Source: DAOTXK01 sp034430555
Lineage (GTDB): Bacteria > Chloroflexota > Anaerolineae > Aggregatilineales > Ch27
Assembly (NCBI GenBank): GCA_034430555.1
Contig: DAOUEM010000495.1
Coordinates: forward strand, 1 to 64,000
Length of the DNA stretch: 64,000 bases
Reading direction: 5' to 3'
Shown here: piece after piece, positions 48,798-56,410 of the stretch
Layout: each line of letters starts with the position of its first letter
Position numbering within the stretch: position 1 is the first letter of the stretch
Program-made: the position numbers and the translations under genes
The notes under the pieces: model-generated
What the model saw: only the letters and a program-made list of their open reading frames with translations
What the model was told of the DNA's origin: nothing
Databases searched by the model: none

Positions 48798-50504
48798 ATG
48801 CCAACGATACGTCATATCCTGAACAAACCGGTTTTCCTGGTGGGGCTGGCCCTGAGCCTGGTGTTGATCGCCGGCCTGGCGATCGCGTCCACCATCCGGG
48901 CCGGCACGACCACTATCCAGGGCCGCGTGGTGGCGGCCGATGGCCCGGCGGCGGGGGCCGTGGTGCGTGTAGCGACCTCCGATTATTACACCGTGGCCGA
49001 TGCCGAGGGACGCTTCTCGATCGGCGTGATCGAGCCGCTGCTGCAGCCGGATGCCCTGCTCGACGTCACGGCCTGGATACCCGGCCACCTGATCGGCTGG
49101 GCGGAGGCCGCGCCCGGCGAGACGGATGTCGTCATCGAGCTGACAGCGCACCTCACCGGCGATAACCCCGACTACGACTGGTTCTCGCATGAGGGCGACC
49201 CTGGCTCGTTGAGTTGTTCGCACTGCATGCCCTGCTACGACGAGTGGCAGGCCGATGCCCATGCTATCGGGGCTACCAACCCGCGTTTCCTCAGCCTGTA
49301 TAACGGCACCGACCTGGCCGGCACGCCCGGCGCTCCGACGACCTATGCGTACGACCCGGCGCTGGGCCTGGAGATTCCGACCGCACCCTCGCAGGGGCAG
49401 GACGAGGTGGGGCCGGGCTTCCGGCTGGACTACCCGGAACTGGGCGGAAACTGCGCCACCTGTCACGTGCCGGGCGCGGCAGCCCGCCCCGGCGGCGCGT
49501 ACCACGTCGCTATCAATACCGTCGAAGGCATCGACCAGGAGGGCGTGTTCTGCGAGTTCTGCCACAAGGTCGGGGACGTGTACCTGCAGCCGTCAACCGG
49601 CCTGCCCGATCCCAGCCTGCCCGGCGTGCTCTCCATGCGCCTCTACCGGCCGGAAGAGGGGGAGCAGGTCTTTTTCGCCAACCTGGACGATGTCCCGCAA
49701 GGGCGACGCGTGACCTACCTGCCGCTCTTCCAGGAGAGCCGGTTTTGCGCGCCTTGCCATTTCGGGGCGTTCTGGGGCACGGTGGCCTATAACTCCTTCG
49801 GTGAATGGCTGGAAAGCCCCTACAGCGATCCGGAGACCGGCCAGACGTGCCAAAACTGCCACATGCCCACCGTCGACTACGAATATTTCGTCTTCCCGGA
49901 GATGGGTGGCAATGCCCGCAATCCGGCGCGGATGGTCAGCCACCGGATGCTGGGCGCGGCGGATGCCGAATTCCTGGCGACGACCGTCGTCCTCACGGTG
50001 GATGCTGTCCAAGCCGAGGGGCAGTTGCAAGTCACGGTGCGGGTGACCAACAGCGGGGCCGGCCACCACGTCCCGACGGACAACCCGCTGCGTAATATGA
50101 TCCTGCTGGTCTCGGCTGCCGACGCGGATGGCCAGCCGCTGCCCCTGGTCGACGGGCCGACGATCCCGGCCTGGGGCGGCGTGGGCGACCCCGCCGAGGG
50201 TTATTACGCCGGGCTGCCGGGCGTGCTTTACGCCAAGGTGATGGCCGACTTTTTCACCGGCGAGACGCCGAGCTATACCTATTGGCGGCTGTCGGAGATC
50301 GTCAGCGACAACCGCCTGCCGGCCCTGGCCACCGACGAGACGGTCTACACCTTTGCCCTGCCAGAAGACGGCGCGACAAATGTCGGCCCCTTCACCGTGG
50401 AAGCGGAACTGCTGCTGCGGCGGGCTTTCATCGAATTGATGGCGCTCAAGGGCTGGGACATGCCGGATATGCGGATGGCGCGTGAAACGGTGGTGGTGCC
50501 ATGA
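48798..50504 (+). CDS. Exported multiheme cytochrome c with N-terminal carboxypeptidase-regulatory-like domain
   Basis: Protein of 568 residues. A signal/anchor helix (VFLVGLALSLVLIAGLAIAS) precedes a small beta-domain (TTIQGRVVAADGPAAGAVV to about 115). Heme motifs are CATCH (Cys219), CEFCH (252), CAPCH (317) and CQNCH (351), and CSHCMPC at 140 is a possible fifth site with Met in place of His. A C-terminal beta-rich region with GAGHHVPTDN follows, as in some cytochrome c-554-like electron carriers. I use ATG 48798 (GGGGAAAG upstream) rather than ATG 48777. The next gene overlaps by 4 bp. The electron partner is unknown; transfer at or beyond the cell surface is inferred from export and heme number. 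Confidence 0.85.
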   Translation: MPTIRHILNKPVFLVGLALSLVLIAGLAIASTIRAGTTTIQGRVVAADGPAAGAVVRVATSDYYTVADAEGRFSIGVIEPLLQPDALLDVTAWIPGHLIGWAEAAPGETDVVIELTAHLTGDNPDYDWFSHEGDPGSLSCSHCMPCYDEWQADAHAIGATNPRFLSLYNGTDLAGTPGAPTTYAYDPALGLEIPTAPSQGQDEVGPGFRLDYPELGGNCATCHVPGAAARPGGAYHVAINTVEGIDQEGVFCEFCHKVGDVYLQPSTGLPDPSLPGVLSMRLYRPEEGEQVFFANLDDVPQGRRVTYLPLFQESRFCAPCHFGAFWGTVAYNSFGEWLESPYSDPETGQTCQNCHMPTVDYEYFVFPEMGGNARNPARMVSHRMLGAADAEFLATTVVLTVDAVQAEGQLQVTVRVTNSGAGHHVPTDNPLRNMILLVSAADADGQPLPLVDGPTIPAWGGVGDPAEGYYAGLPGVLYAKVMADFFTGETPSYTYWRLSEIVSDNRLPALATDETVYTFALPEDGATNVGPFTVEAELLLRRAFIELMALKGWDMPDMRMARETVVVP

Positions 50505-52390
50505 GCCAAACACCAATGCGTAGGGACGTATGGCCAACCCTCCCGGTGATAGCCCTCTTGTGTTGCGGCGTTTTCCTTGCCGCCTGCACCGGGGCCAGCG
50601 CCACGCCGACCTCTCCTCCCCGGCCCACCTTTCCCCCCACGCCCACCATCGAGATCACGCCGGTGCCGCTCCTCCTGACGCCCATCACCTCGCCGGAGCC
50701 GCTGCCCGGCCTGCCGCCGCTGCTGCCCGGCCAATCGAGCAAGTCGCTGGCCCTGCACGGCGACCGGCTGGTGACCGCCAACAGCGACAGCGGCAGCGTG
50801 ACCCTGGTCGACGTGGCGGCAGGCGCGGTCCTGGCCGAGATCGCGGTGGGCAACGACCCGCGCACGGTCGCCATCACGCCGGATGGCACGATAGCCCTGG
50901 TAGCGCTGCGCGGCGATCATTCGCTGGCCGTGGTCGATCTCGAGGGGATGGCCCTGGCCGCGACCATACCGGTGGGTCACATGCCCTACGGCGTGGTCAC
51001 CGATGGCCGCCGCGCCTACGTGAGTTGTTTCGGCGAGGACCGGGTGGCCGTCGTCGACCTGGCGGCGGGCGAAGTCTTCGCGCGGCTGGACGTGCCCGAT
51101 TCGCCGTCCGGGCTGGCGCTTGATGAAACGGGCGAGTGGCTGCTGGTCACCCACTTTTACAGCGGTTTGGTCACGCTGGCCAACGTGATCCGCACGCCGT
51201 TCGTGGTCGGATCGGTCAACGCCGAGCCGGACGGCAACCTGGCCCGGACCATCCTGCTGGCCCCGGACGGCGGGCGCGCCTACATCCCGCAGATGCGCAC
51301 CGGGCTGGCGCTGGTGTCGCTGCAATACATGCAGGATTGGTTCCCGGTGGTGAGCGTGCTCGACGTCTCCACCATGCGCGGCGACCGCGCGGCCCGCCTG
51401 ACGCTGACCATGATCGACGCGGCCTCCAACCTGCCGTTCGACGCGGCCTTCACGGCGGATGGCTCGGCGCTGTGGGTGGTGCTGGCCGGCAGCGACGAGG
51501 TGCTGGTGGTCGACGCGGGGTCAAGCGAGGCCCTGGGGCGGATCGCGGTGGGGGCCAATCCGCGCGGCATCGTCCTGACGGAAGATCGCGCCTACGTGCT
51601 CAATGCGCTGGTGGGCACGGTCTCGGTCATCGCAACTGACGATCTACGCATGGTAGACACCATCACGGTGACCGACATCCCCCTGGACCCGGACGTACTG
51701 CGCGGCAAGGTGCTCTTTAACCAGGCCAGCGCGCCCGTGATGAGCGACGGCGCGGTCAGCTGCGCCACCTGCCACTTCGACGGCGGCATGGACCGGCGCA
51801 CCTGGATCAATTTCCGCAGCGGCCCGCGTAATACGCTGGCCCTGGGCGGCGCGGCGGACCTGCCGCCCTACAACTGGGCGGGGGACATGGCCGAGTTACA
51901 GGATACGTTGGAGGACCACGTCCGCAACGTGATGCTGGGCGACGGCCTGATCGACGGCGCCTTCGACCCGACGACGGGTGCGGTGGACGCCGGGCGCTCG
52001 GCTGATCTCGACGCGCTGGCGGCTTACGTGGCCTCCTTCCAGCCGTGGCCCAGCCCCTACCGGGAGCCGGACGGGGCGCTGAGCGAGTCGGCGCGGCGGG
52101 GGATGCAGCTCTTTATGAGCGGCTCGCCCGACTGCTCCTGCCACACGCCGCCGCTGTACACGGATTTGCTGCAGCACAACCTGGCCGGCGTGGCTTTTTC
52201 GATGGAAGTCTTCGAGGCCTTCGACACGCCGACGCTGCGCGGCCTGTGGGCCAGCGCGCCCTACATGCACGACGGCGTGGCCCAGACGCTGGAGGAAGTC
52301 CTCACCCGGACCGACCCGGTCCACAGCGTGGCTGCCGGCCTGACGCCGCAGCAGTTGGCCGACCTGATCGCCTTTTTGCGGTCGCTGTAG
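50501..52390 (+). CDS. Lipoprotein: YVTN-type beta-propeller fused to a MauG-like diheme domain
   Basis: Protein of 629 residues. A lipobox (FLAAC) follows a hydrophobic core, then a Pro/Thr stalk. About 75-400 is a seven-bladed-type propeller with repeated GNDPRTVAITPDG, GHMPYGVVTDGR and GANPRGIVLTED turns. The C-terminal 230 residues resemble bacterial diheme peroxidase/MauG proteins: heme 1 CATCH at 421, heme 2 region DCSCHTPPLYTD at 544-555. The second site has only one residue between its cysteines (CxCH), a non-canonical heme-binding motif. ATG 50501 overlaps the upstream stop; ATG 50516 is an alternative start lying in a GTAGGG repeat fragment. It is probably attached to the outside of the membrane and oxidises a substrate or cofactor. 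Confidence 0.85.
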   Translation: MSQTPMRRDVWPTLPVIALLCCGVFLAACTGASATPTSPPRPTFPPTPTIEITPVPLLLTPITSPEPLPGLPPLLPGQSSKSLALHGDRLVTANSDSGSVTLVDVAAGAVLAEIAVGNDPRTVAITPDGTIALVALRGDHSLAVVDLEGMALAATIPVGHMPYGVVTDGRRAYVSCFGEDRVAVVDLAAGEVFARLDVPDSPSGLALDETGEWLLVTHFYSGLVTLANVIRTPFVVGSVNAEPDGNLARTILLAPDGGRAYIPQMRTGLALVSLQYMQDWFPVVSVLDVSTMRGDRAARLTLTMIDAASNLPFDAAFTADGSALWVVLAGSDEVLVVDAGSSEALGRIAVGANPRGIVLTEDRAYVLNALVGTVSVIATDDLRMVDTITVTDIPLDPDVLRGKVLFNQASAPVMSDGAVSCATCHFDGGMDRRTWINFRSGPRNTLALGGAADLPPYNWAGDMAELQDTLEDHVRNVMLGDGLIDGAFDPTTGAVDAGRSADLDALAAYVASFQPWPSPYREPDGALSESARRGMQLFMSGSPDCSCHTPPLYTDLLQHNLAGVAFSMEVFEAFDTPTLRGLWASAPYMHDGVAQTLEEVLTRTDPVHSVAAGLTPQQLADLIAFLRSL

Positions 52391-52413
52391 GCGCGCTGCC
52401 GGGCGCGCTGCCG
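52390..52413 (+). repeat. 12-bp direct repeat at the stop codon of the propeller gene
   Basis: GGCGCGCTGCCG occurs twice head to tail (52390-52401, 52402-52413), starting at the last base of the TAG. It is the third short tandem duplication at a gene end in this window. Confidence 0.7.
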
Positions 52414-52467
52414 GCGCATTGTGATGCATTACCTGAACAGAGTCTTTTTTTTCCGGAAGCAGAGAGT

Positions 52468-52486
52468 GGCGAGTTTGTATCTCGCC
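52468..52486 (+). terminator. Small hairpin with T-runs between the propeller and FG-GAP genes
   Basis: GGCGAG (52468-52473) / CTCGCC (52481-52486) with loop TTTGTAT, followed by GGGGTTTT. An eight-base T-run also lies at 52445-52452. It may attenuate or partly terminate the transcript 30 bp before ATG 52516, or act as a leader structure. Confidence 0.35.
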
Positions 52487-52515
52487 GGGGTTTTCAAATT
52501 AACTGGGGGCATCTT

Positions 52516-54654
52516 ATGATCAACCGCTTGGCTACCCTGTCCTTGTGTCTGCTCGTCGTCATGCTGGCGTTGATAGCCGGCCCAACCACGGCCCAGGAAG
52601 GCGGCGGCGCGACCGGCGGCCAGCCCTGGGACCTGCTGAACGTGGGGCAGGCGGGCCAGTTCGTCTTTTACGATTCGCCTGCCGGCGCTTCCACCACGGG
52701 CAAACCGCTGGACATCGGCGACTTTGACGGGAACGGCTGCGGCGACATCGCCATCACCGGCCAGAATGCGGCCCACGCCCTCGGCACCTGGCGCGGCAGC
52801 GCCGGGCACGTCCGCATCGTGATGAACCCGTGCCCCATCGGCGGGCTGATGGCGATGGACGAGGTCCAGCCGGGGCAGACGGTGTTCACCCTCTTCGGGG
52901 CTTATGCCGGGGACATGGCCGGCACCGAAACCTACACCGCCGACTTCAACGCCGACGGCTACGACGACCTGCTCTTCAGCGCCCAGAACAGCGACGGCCC
53001 GTCCCAGGATCGCACCAACGCCGGGGCCGTTTACATGCTCTTCGGCAGCCCGGACTTCGCGACGCACGCCGACGTCGATCTACTGGCTCCCGGCCAGGAC
53101 ATCATCGCCTTTTACGGCGCGGACGGCGAGGACCGGCTGGGACTGTGGGTGGAGGGCGGCGACTTCGACGGCGACGGCTTTCACGACCTGCTGCTCGGCG
53201 CGAACCAGGCCGACGGCCAGGACAACGCCCGCATCAATGCCGGCGAAGTGTGGATCATCTACGGGCGGGCGGACATGGCCGCCCACTACGGCCCGGTCAC
53301 CGATCTGCGCCAGCCCCCGGCCGACGCCACGCATATCATCGGCGCGGACTACGACGATCTGCTCGGCTCCTGCGTGTGGGGCGACGACCTGGACGGCGAC
53401 GGCTACGATGACGCCATCGTCAGCGCGGGTTTGTGGCGGGCCTCCAGCGGCGTGGGCGGGTTATCGTTTGGCGGCGCGGACGGGCCGGCCAATGCCCGCT
53501 ACAACGCCGGGGAAACCTTCGTAGTGTTCGGCGGGCCATCGATCCGCACCCAGACCATCGACCTGCACAGCATGATCGACGCGGAAGGCCGCCCGCTGGA
53601 TGACCGCGTGACCGTGATCTACGGCGCGGATGGCAACGACCTGCTCGGCGAGGAGATCGCCACCGGCGACATCGACGGCGACGGCCGCCTCGACCTGGTC
53701 CTGGGCACGCTGATCGGGGACGGGCCAAACAACGACATGGACGAGGCGGGCGAAGTCTGGATCATTTACACGCACGCGCCCTTCCGCGGCCAGATGATCG
53801 ACCTGGCGAGCGCGCACCCGGACCGCGCCGTCGTGATCTACCCCGACCAGCCGGACAGCAAAGCGGGCGATACGTTGCGCACCGCCGACCTGGACGGCGA
53901 CGGCTTTTACGACGTGTTTTACGGTTCGCCGGATTACGACCCGACGGGGCCGGATGGGCGGCTGCGGCATAACGCCGGTATGATGGCCGTGATCTTCGGG
54001 GCGGCGGGCGGCCTGCCGCACCAGGACGGGCGTATCCAGCTCTTCGACCCGCCGGAGGGTCTGCGCGTCCGCTATTTCATCGGCGCGGAAGACAACGACA
54101 TGATGCCCTACGCGCTGGCCGTGGCCGACGTGGACGGCGACGGCGGGATCGACATCGCGCCCAACGCCATGGGCGGCGATGGCTTCCGCAACGACCAGAT
54201 CAACGCCGGGGAGATTTACCTGATCGACGGCGCGGAATTCCTGGCGGAGGACCACGACTACGCCTTCGTGACGGCGCCCCATGCGACCGCCCTGGCGACG
54301 ACAACGGCCCCGCTCGCCACCGCCACCCCCCTGCCGGAAGCGACCGCCGTTGCCGGGGAGGGGGACGTGGCCCAGGGACAGATTTATTACGAGGAAACGT
54401 GCGCCGGCTGTCATGGCTTCCGGGGGGAAGGCGTGGACGGCCTGGGCCTGCCGTTGGCGACCTCGCCGCTGGTGATGTACGCCTCTGACCTGGAGCTGAT
54501 GATCTTTCTGCGGGTGGGCCGTCCGGCGGACGACCCGGCCAACACGCTGGGCGTATCGATGCCGCCCAGCGGCGGCCGCTCCGACTGGGGCAACGACGAG
54601 ATCATGGACGTGATCGCTTACCTGCGTCACCTGCGGGATGTTTGGGAAGAATAA
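52516..54654 (+). CDS. Exported FG-GAP (integrin-alpha-like) propeller fused to a C-terminal cytochrome c domain
   Basis: Protein of 712 residues. The signal peptide ends near PTTAQEG (about residue 27). Seven calcium-loop motifs of the DxDxDGxxD type (DFDGNGCGD, DFNADGYDD, DFDGDGFHD, DLDGDGYDD, DIDGDGRLD, DLDGDGFYD, DVDGDGGID) mark FG-GAP blades over about 65-570. A Thr/Ala/Pro linker joins this to a single cytochrome c domain with CAGCH (Cys629), a Met-bearing GVSMPPSGG segment and a terminal helix DVIAYLRHLRDV. GGGGG precedes ATG 52516. A calcium-dependent adhesive or binding propeller carrying a heme is unusual and suggests electron transfer to or from a bound surface or polymer (inference). 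Confidence 0.88.
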   Translation: MINRLATLSLCLLVVMLALIAGPTTAQEGGGATGGQPWDLLNVGQAGQFVFYDSPAGASTTGKPLDIGDFDGNGCGDIAITGQNAAHALGTWRGSAGHVRIVMNPCPIGGLMAMDEVQPGQTVFTLFGAYAGDMAGTETYTADFNADGYDDLLFSAQNSDGPSQDRTNAGAVYMLFGSPDFATHADVDLLAPGQDIIAFYGADGEDRLGLWVEGGDFDGDGFHDLLLGANQADGQDNARINAGEVWIIYGRADMAAHYGPVTDLRQPPADATHIIGADYDDLLGSCVWGDDLDGDGYDDAIVSAGLWRASSGVGGLSFGGADGPANARYNAGETFVVFGGPSIRTQTIDLHSMIDAEGRPLDDRVTVIYGADGNDLLGEEIATGDIDGDGRLDLVLGTLIGDGPNNDMDEAGEVWIIYTHAPFRGQMIDLASAHPDRAVVIYPDQPDSKAGDTLRTADLDGDGFYDVFYGSPDYDPTGPDGRLRHNAGMMAVIFGAAGGLPHQDGRIQLFDPPEGLRVRYFIGAEDNDMMPYALAVADVDGDGGIDIAPNAMGGDGFRNDQINAGEIYLIDGAEFLAEDHDYAFVTAPHATALATTTAPLATATPLPEATAVAGEGDVAQGQIYYEETCAGCHGFRGEGVDGLGLPLATSPLVMYASDLELMIFLRVGRPADDPANTLGVSMPPSGGRSDWGNDEIMDVIAYLRHLRDVWEE

Positions 54655-54666
54655 AAAAACTGGTTC

Positions 54667-54846
54667 GTGCTGTTACCGTTGATGACCATCCTGGTGATGA
54701 TCTTCACGCCTGCCGCCGCTGAGCAGTTTCGTGATCAGCCTGCGGTACGCGATAAGGTCTATTGGTGGTCTCCCTTCGACCAATCGCGGTCCCTCGCGGC
54801 AGACCTTGAGCGGCGCGCTGACGGATCGCCAGACACTGGCCGCTGA
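54667..54846 (+). CDS. Possible small ORF with signal-like N-terminus (59 aa)
   Basis: In the same frame as the FG-GAP gene and just after its TAA, the sequence stays open to TGA 54844-54846. From GTG 54667 (or ATG 54682) it encodes a hydrophobic stretch ending in TPAAAEQ, like a cleaved signal peptide, followed by RDQPAVRDKVYWWSPFDQS and a charged tail. No good ribosome binding site is present. It could be a tiny exported protein, the 5' remnant of a truncated secreted protein whose remainder is lost, or chance. I recognise no family. Confidence 0.28.
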   Translation: MLLPLMTILVMIFTPAAAEQFRDQPAVRDKVYWWSPFDQSRSLAADLERRADGSPDTGR

Positions 54847-54858
54847 TCACGTGGTCCG

Positions 54859-55080
54859 TTACCACCGCCGGTCAGAGGTGTGTGGGACCACGTCGCCGGT
54901 TTCCAGGAAAAAGGTGAGCAGCCGCTCCTTGAGCGCCGTCAGAACCCCGGCCAGCGCCGGGTCGTCGATGCGGTTGTCCAGCTCGTCCGGGTCGGCACGC
55001 AGGTCGTACAGTTCGTCGCTTTCGTACAGCCGCCGCACGTACTTGTAATCCGCCGTGCGGCACATGACGGCTTTGCTGTG
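54859..55080 (-). pseudogene. Remnant of a sulfatase gene (C-terminal about 70 residues only)
   Basis: The minus-strand frame reads SKAVMCRTADYKYVRRLYES, then DELYDLRADPDELDN and LLTFFLETGDVVP, which is the characteristic C-terminal end of family S1 arylsulfatases. In frame just upstream (toward higher coordinates) is a TAG, and no sulfatase-like sequence with the Cys/Ser-x-Pro-x-Arg site follows before nagA. The gene has therefore lost its 5' about 85 percent. The first in-frame Met (55065) is probably not used. The stretch between it and nagA shows nothing recognisable. Confidence 0.72.
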
Positions 55081-55132
55081 CTACTGTTTTACATTTGTCC
55101 CCGGCACAAGTTGCAACGACGGTCATGGGCAT

Positions 55133-56281
55133 TCACGCCCGGTAAACCACCGTTCCGCCGACCATCGTCAGGCGGACGTGCCCCTCGGCGTCCAGCAGGG
55201 TCACGTCGGCGTCGGCGCCGGGGGCCAGCAGACCCTTGCGCCCGGCCAGGCCCATCGCCTCGGCTGGAGCGGTGGTCGCCATGGGCAGCGCCTGCGGCAG
55301 CGTTAGCCCGGCAAAGGCCATGACGTTTCGCAGCGCGGCGTCCATCGTCAGCGTGGAGCCGGCCAGCGTGTCGGGATCGAGGCGCGCCACGCCCGACTCG
55401 ACGGTGGTCGTCTGCCCGCCCAGGTCATAGACGCCATCCGGCAGGCCCGCCGCCCGCATGGAGTCGGTAATCAAGAGAACGCGCCCCACTCCCTTGGCCC
55501 GCACCACCAATCTGATCACCGCCGGGTGCAGGTGAATGCCGTCCGCGATCACCTGAGCGTAGATGCGGTCGTCGGCCAGGGCCGCGCCTGCCGGTCCCGG
55601 ACGCCGGTGATGCAGCCCTGCCATCCCGTTGAAGGTGTGGGTGGCCTGGCGCAGGCCGATATCCGCCGCGGCCTCGAAACGCTCGTAAGTGGCCCCGGTG
55701 TGCCCCGCGGCGAACTCGACCCCCAGCGACACGCCGCGCGCGATCAGTTCCGGGGCGCCCTCCAGCTCCGGCGCGACGGTGATCAGCCGCACCACGCCCG
55801 ATTCCAGCCAGGGGGTGTATTCCGCCGGGTCGGGGGCGCGCAGGTGATCCGGTGCCTGTGCGCCCTTGTGCGCCACGTTGAGGTACGGTCCTTCCAGGTG
55901 CACGCCCAGGTGAGCCGCCCCATCGCCCGGTTGGGGACAGGCCTGCACGTTGGCCACGGCCGCATTGATGGCGGCGGCGGACGCGGTCAGGGTGGTGGGG
56001 AAATAGGCGGTCACCCCATGCGCGGCGAAAAAACGCGCCATGCCGTGCAGAGCCTCCGGCGTGGCGTCCATGGTATCGTGGCCGTCCGCACCATGGACGT
56101 GCACGTCGATGAAACCCGGCGCGACCCAAAAACCATCGGCCTCGATCACGGTATCGTCCGGACCGATGGCCGGCTGCCCGGCAGCCAGCGCCGTGATTGC
56201 CCGATCTTCGATGATCAGTGAATGGTTGGACAGCACCTCTTCGGGCGTGACGAGCGTCCCCCCGGTGATAATTGTGCGCAC
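55133..56281 (-). CDS. nagA: N-acetylglucosamine-6-phosphate deacetylase
   Basis: Amidohydrolase of 382 residues. APGFIDVHVHGADGHD near 55 holds the N-terminal metal ligands, HLEGPYLN near 131 the metal-bridging Glu, GHTGAT and THTFNGMAGLHHR near 195-220 further His ligands, and LITDSMRAAG near 275 the catalytic Asp. It releases acetate from GlcNAc-6-phosphate to give glucosamine-6-phosphate. I start at GTG 56281 because AAAGGGGG lies 5 nt upstream; ATG 56323 would add 14 residues over that binding site. It is divergent from the L-fuconate dehydratase gene. No nagB is in the window. Confidence 0.9.
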   Translation of the reverse strand: MRTIITGGTLVTPEEVLSNHSLIIEDRAITALAAGQPAIGPDDTVIEADGFWVAPGFIDVHVHGADGHDTMDATPEALHGMARFFAAHGVTAYFPTTLTASAAAINAAVANVQACPQPGDGAAHLGVHLEGPYLNVAHKGAQAPDHLRAPDPAEYTPWLESGVVRLITVAPELEGAPELIARGVSLGVEFAAGHTGATYERFEAAADIGLRQATHTFNGMAGLHHRRPGPAGAALADDRIYAQVIADGIHLHPAVIRLVVRAKGVGRVLLITDSMRAAGLPDGVYDLGGQTTTVESGVARLDPDTLAGSTLTMDAALRNVMAFAGLTLPQALPMATTAPAEAMGLAGRKGLLAPGADADVTLLDAEGHVRLTMVGGTVVYRA

Positions 56282-56345
56282 AGGTCCCCCTTTATCGATA
56301 AATAACGTCTCAACAGCGCTCATATTCTAACGCAGGCCGTTTTTT

Positions 56346-56375
56346 TTGCCTGTTGGGGGCAGGGTGCGGTTTAAT
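56346..56375 (+). promoter_or_regulatory. Sigma70-like promoter of the L-fuconate dehydratase gene
   Basis: TTGCCT (56346-56351), an 18-nt spacer and TTTAAT (56370-56375), 35 bp before ATG 56411. It is strikingly like the promoter at 3293-3322 (shared TTTTGCCTGTT, TGCGGT and AATAA). The -35 lies in a CAGGC/GCCTG inverted repeat (56333-56352) whose loop holds an eight-T run, a possible operator. Confidence 0.5.
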
Positions 56376-56410
56376 AAGCGGCATATCCAGACCAACCGGG
56401 AGAGACTCCC

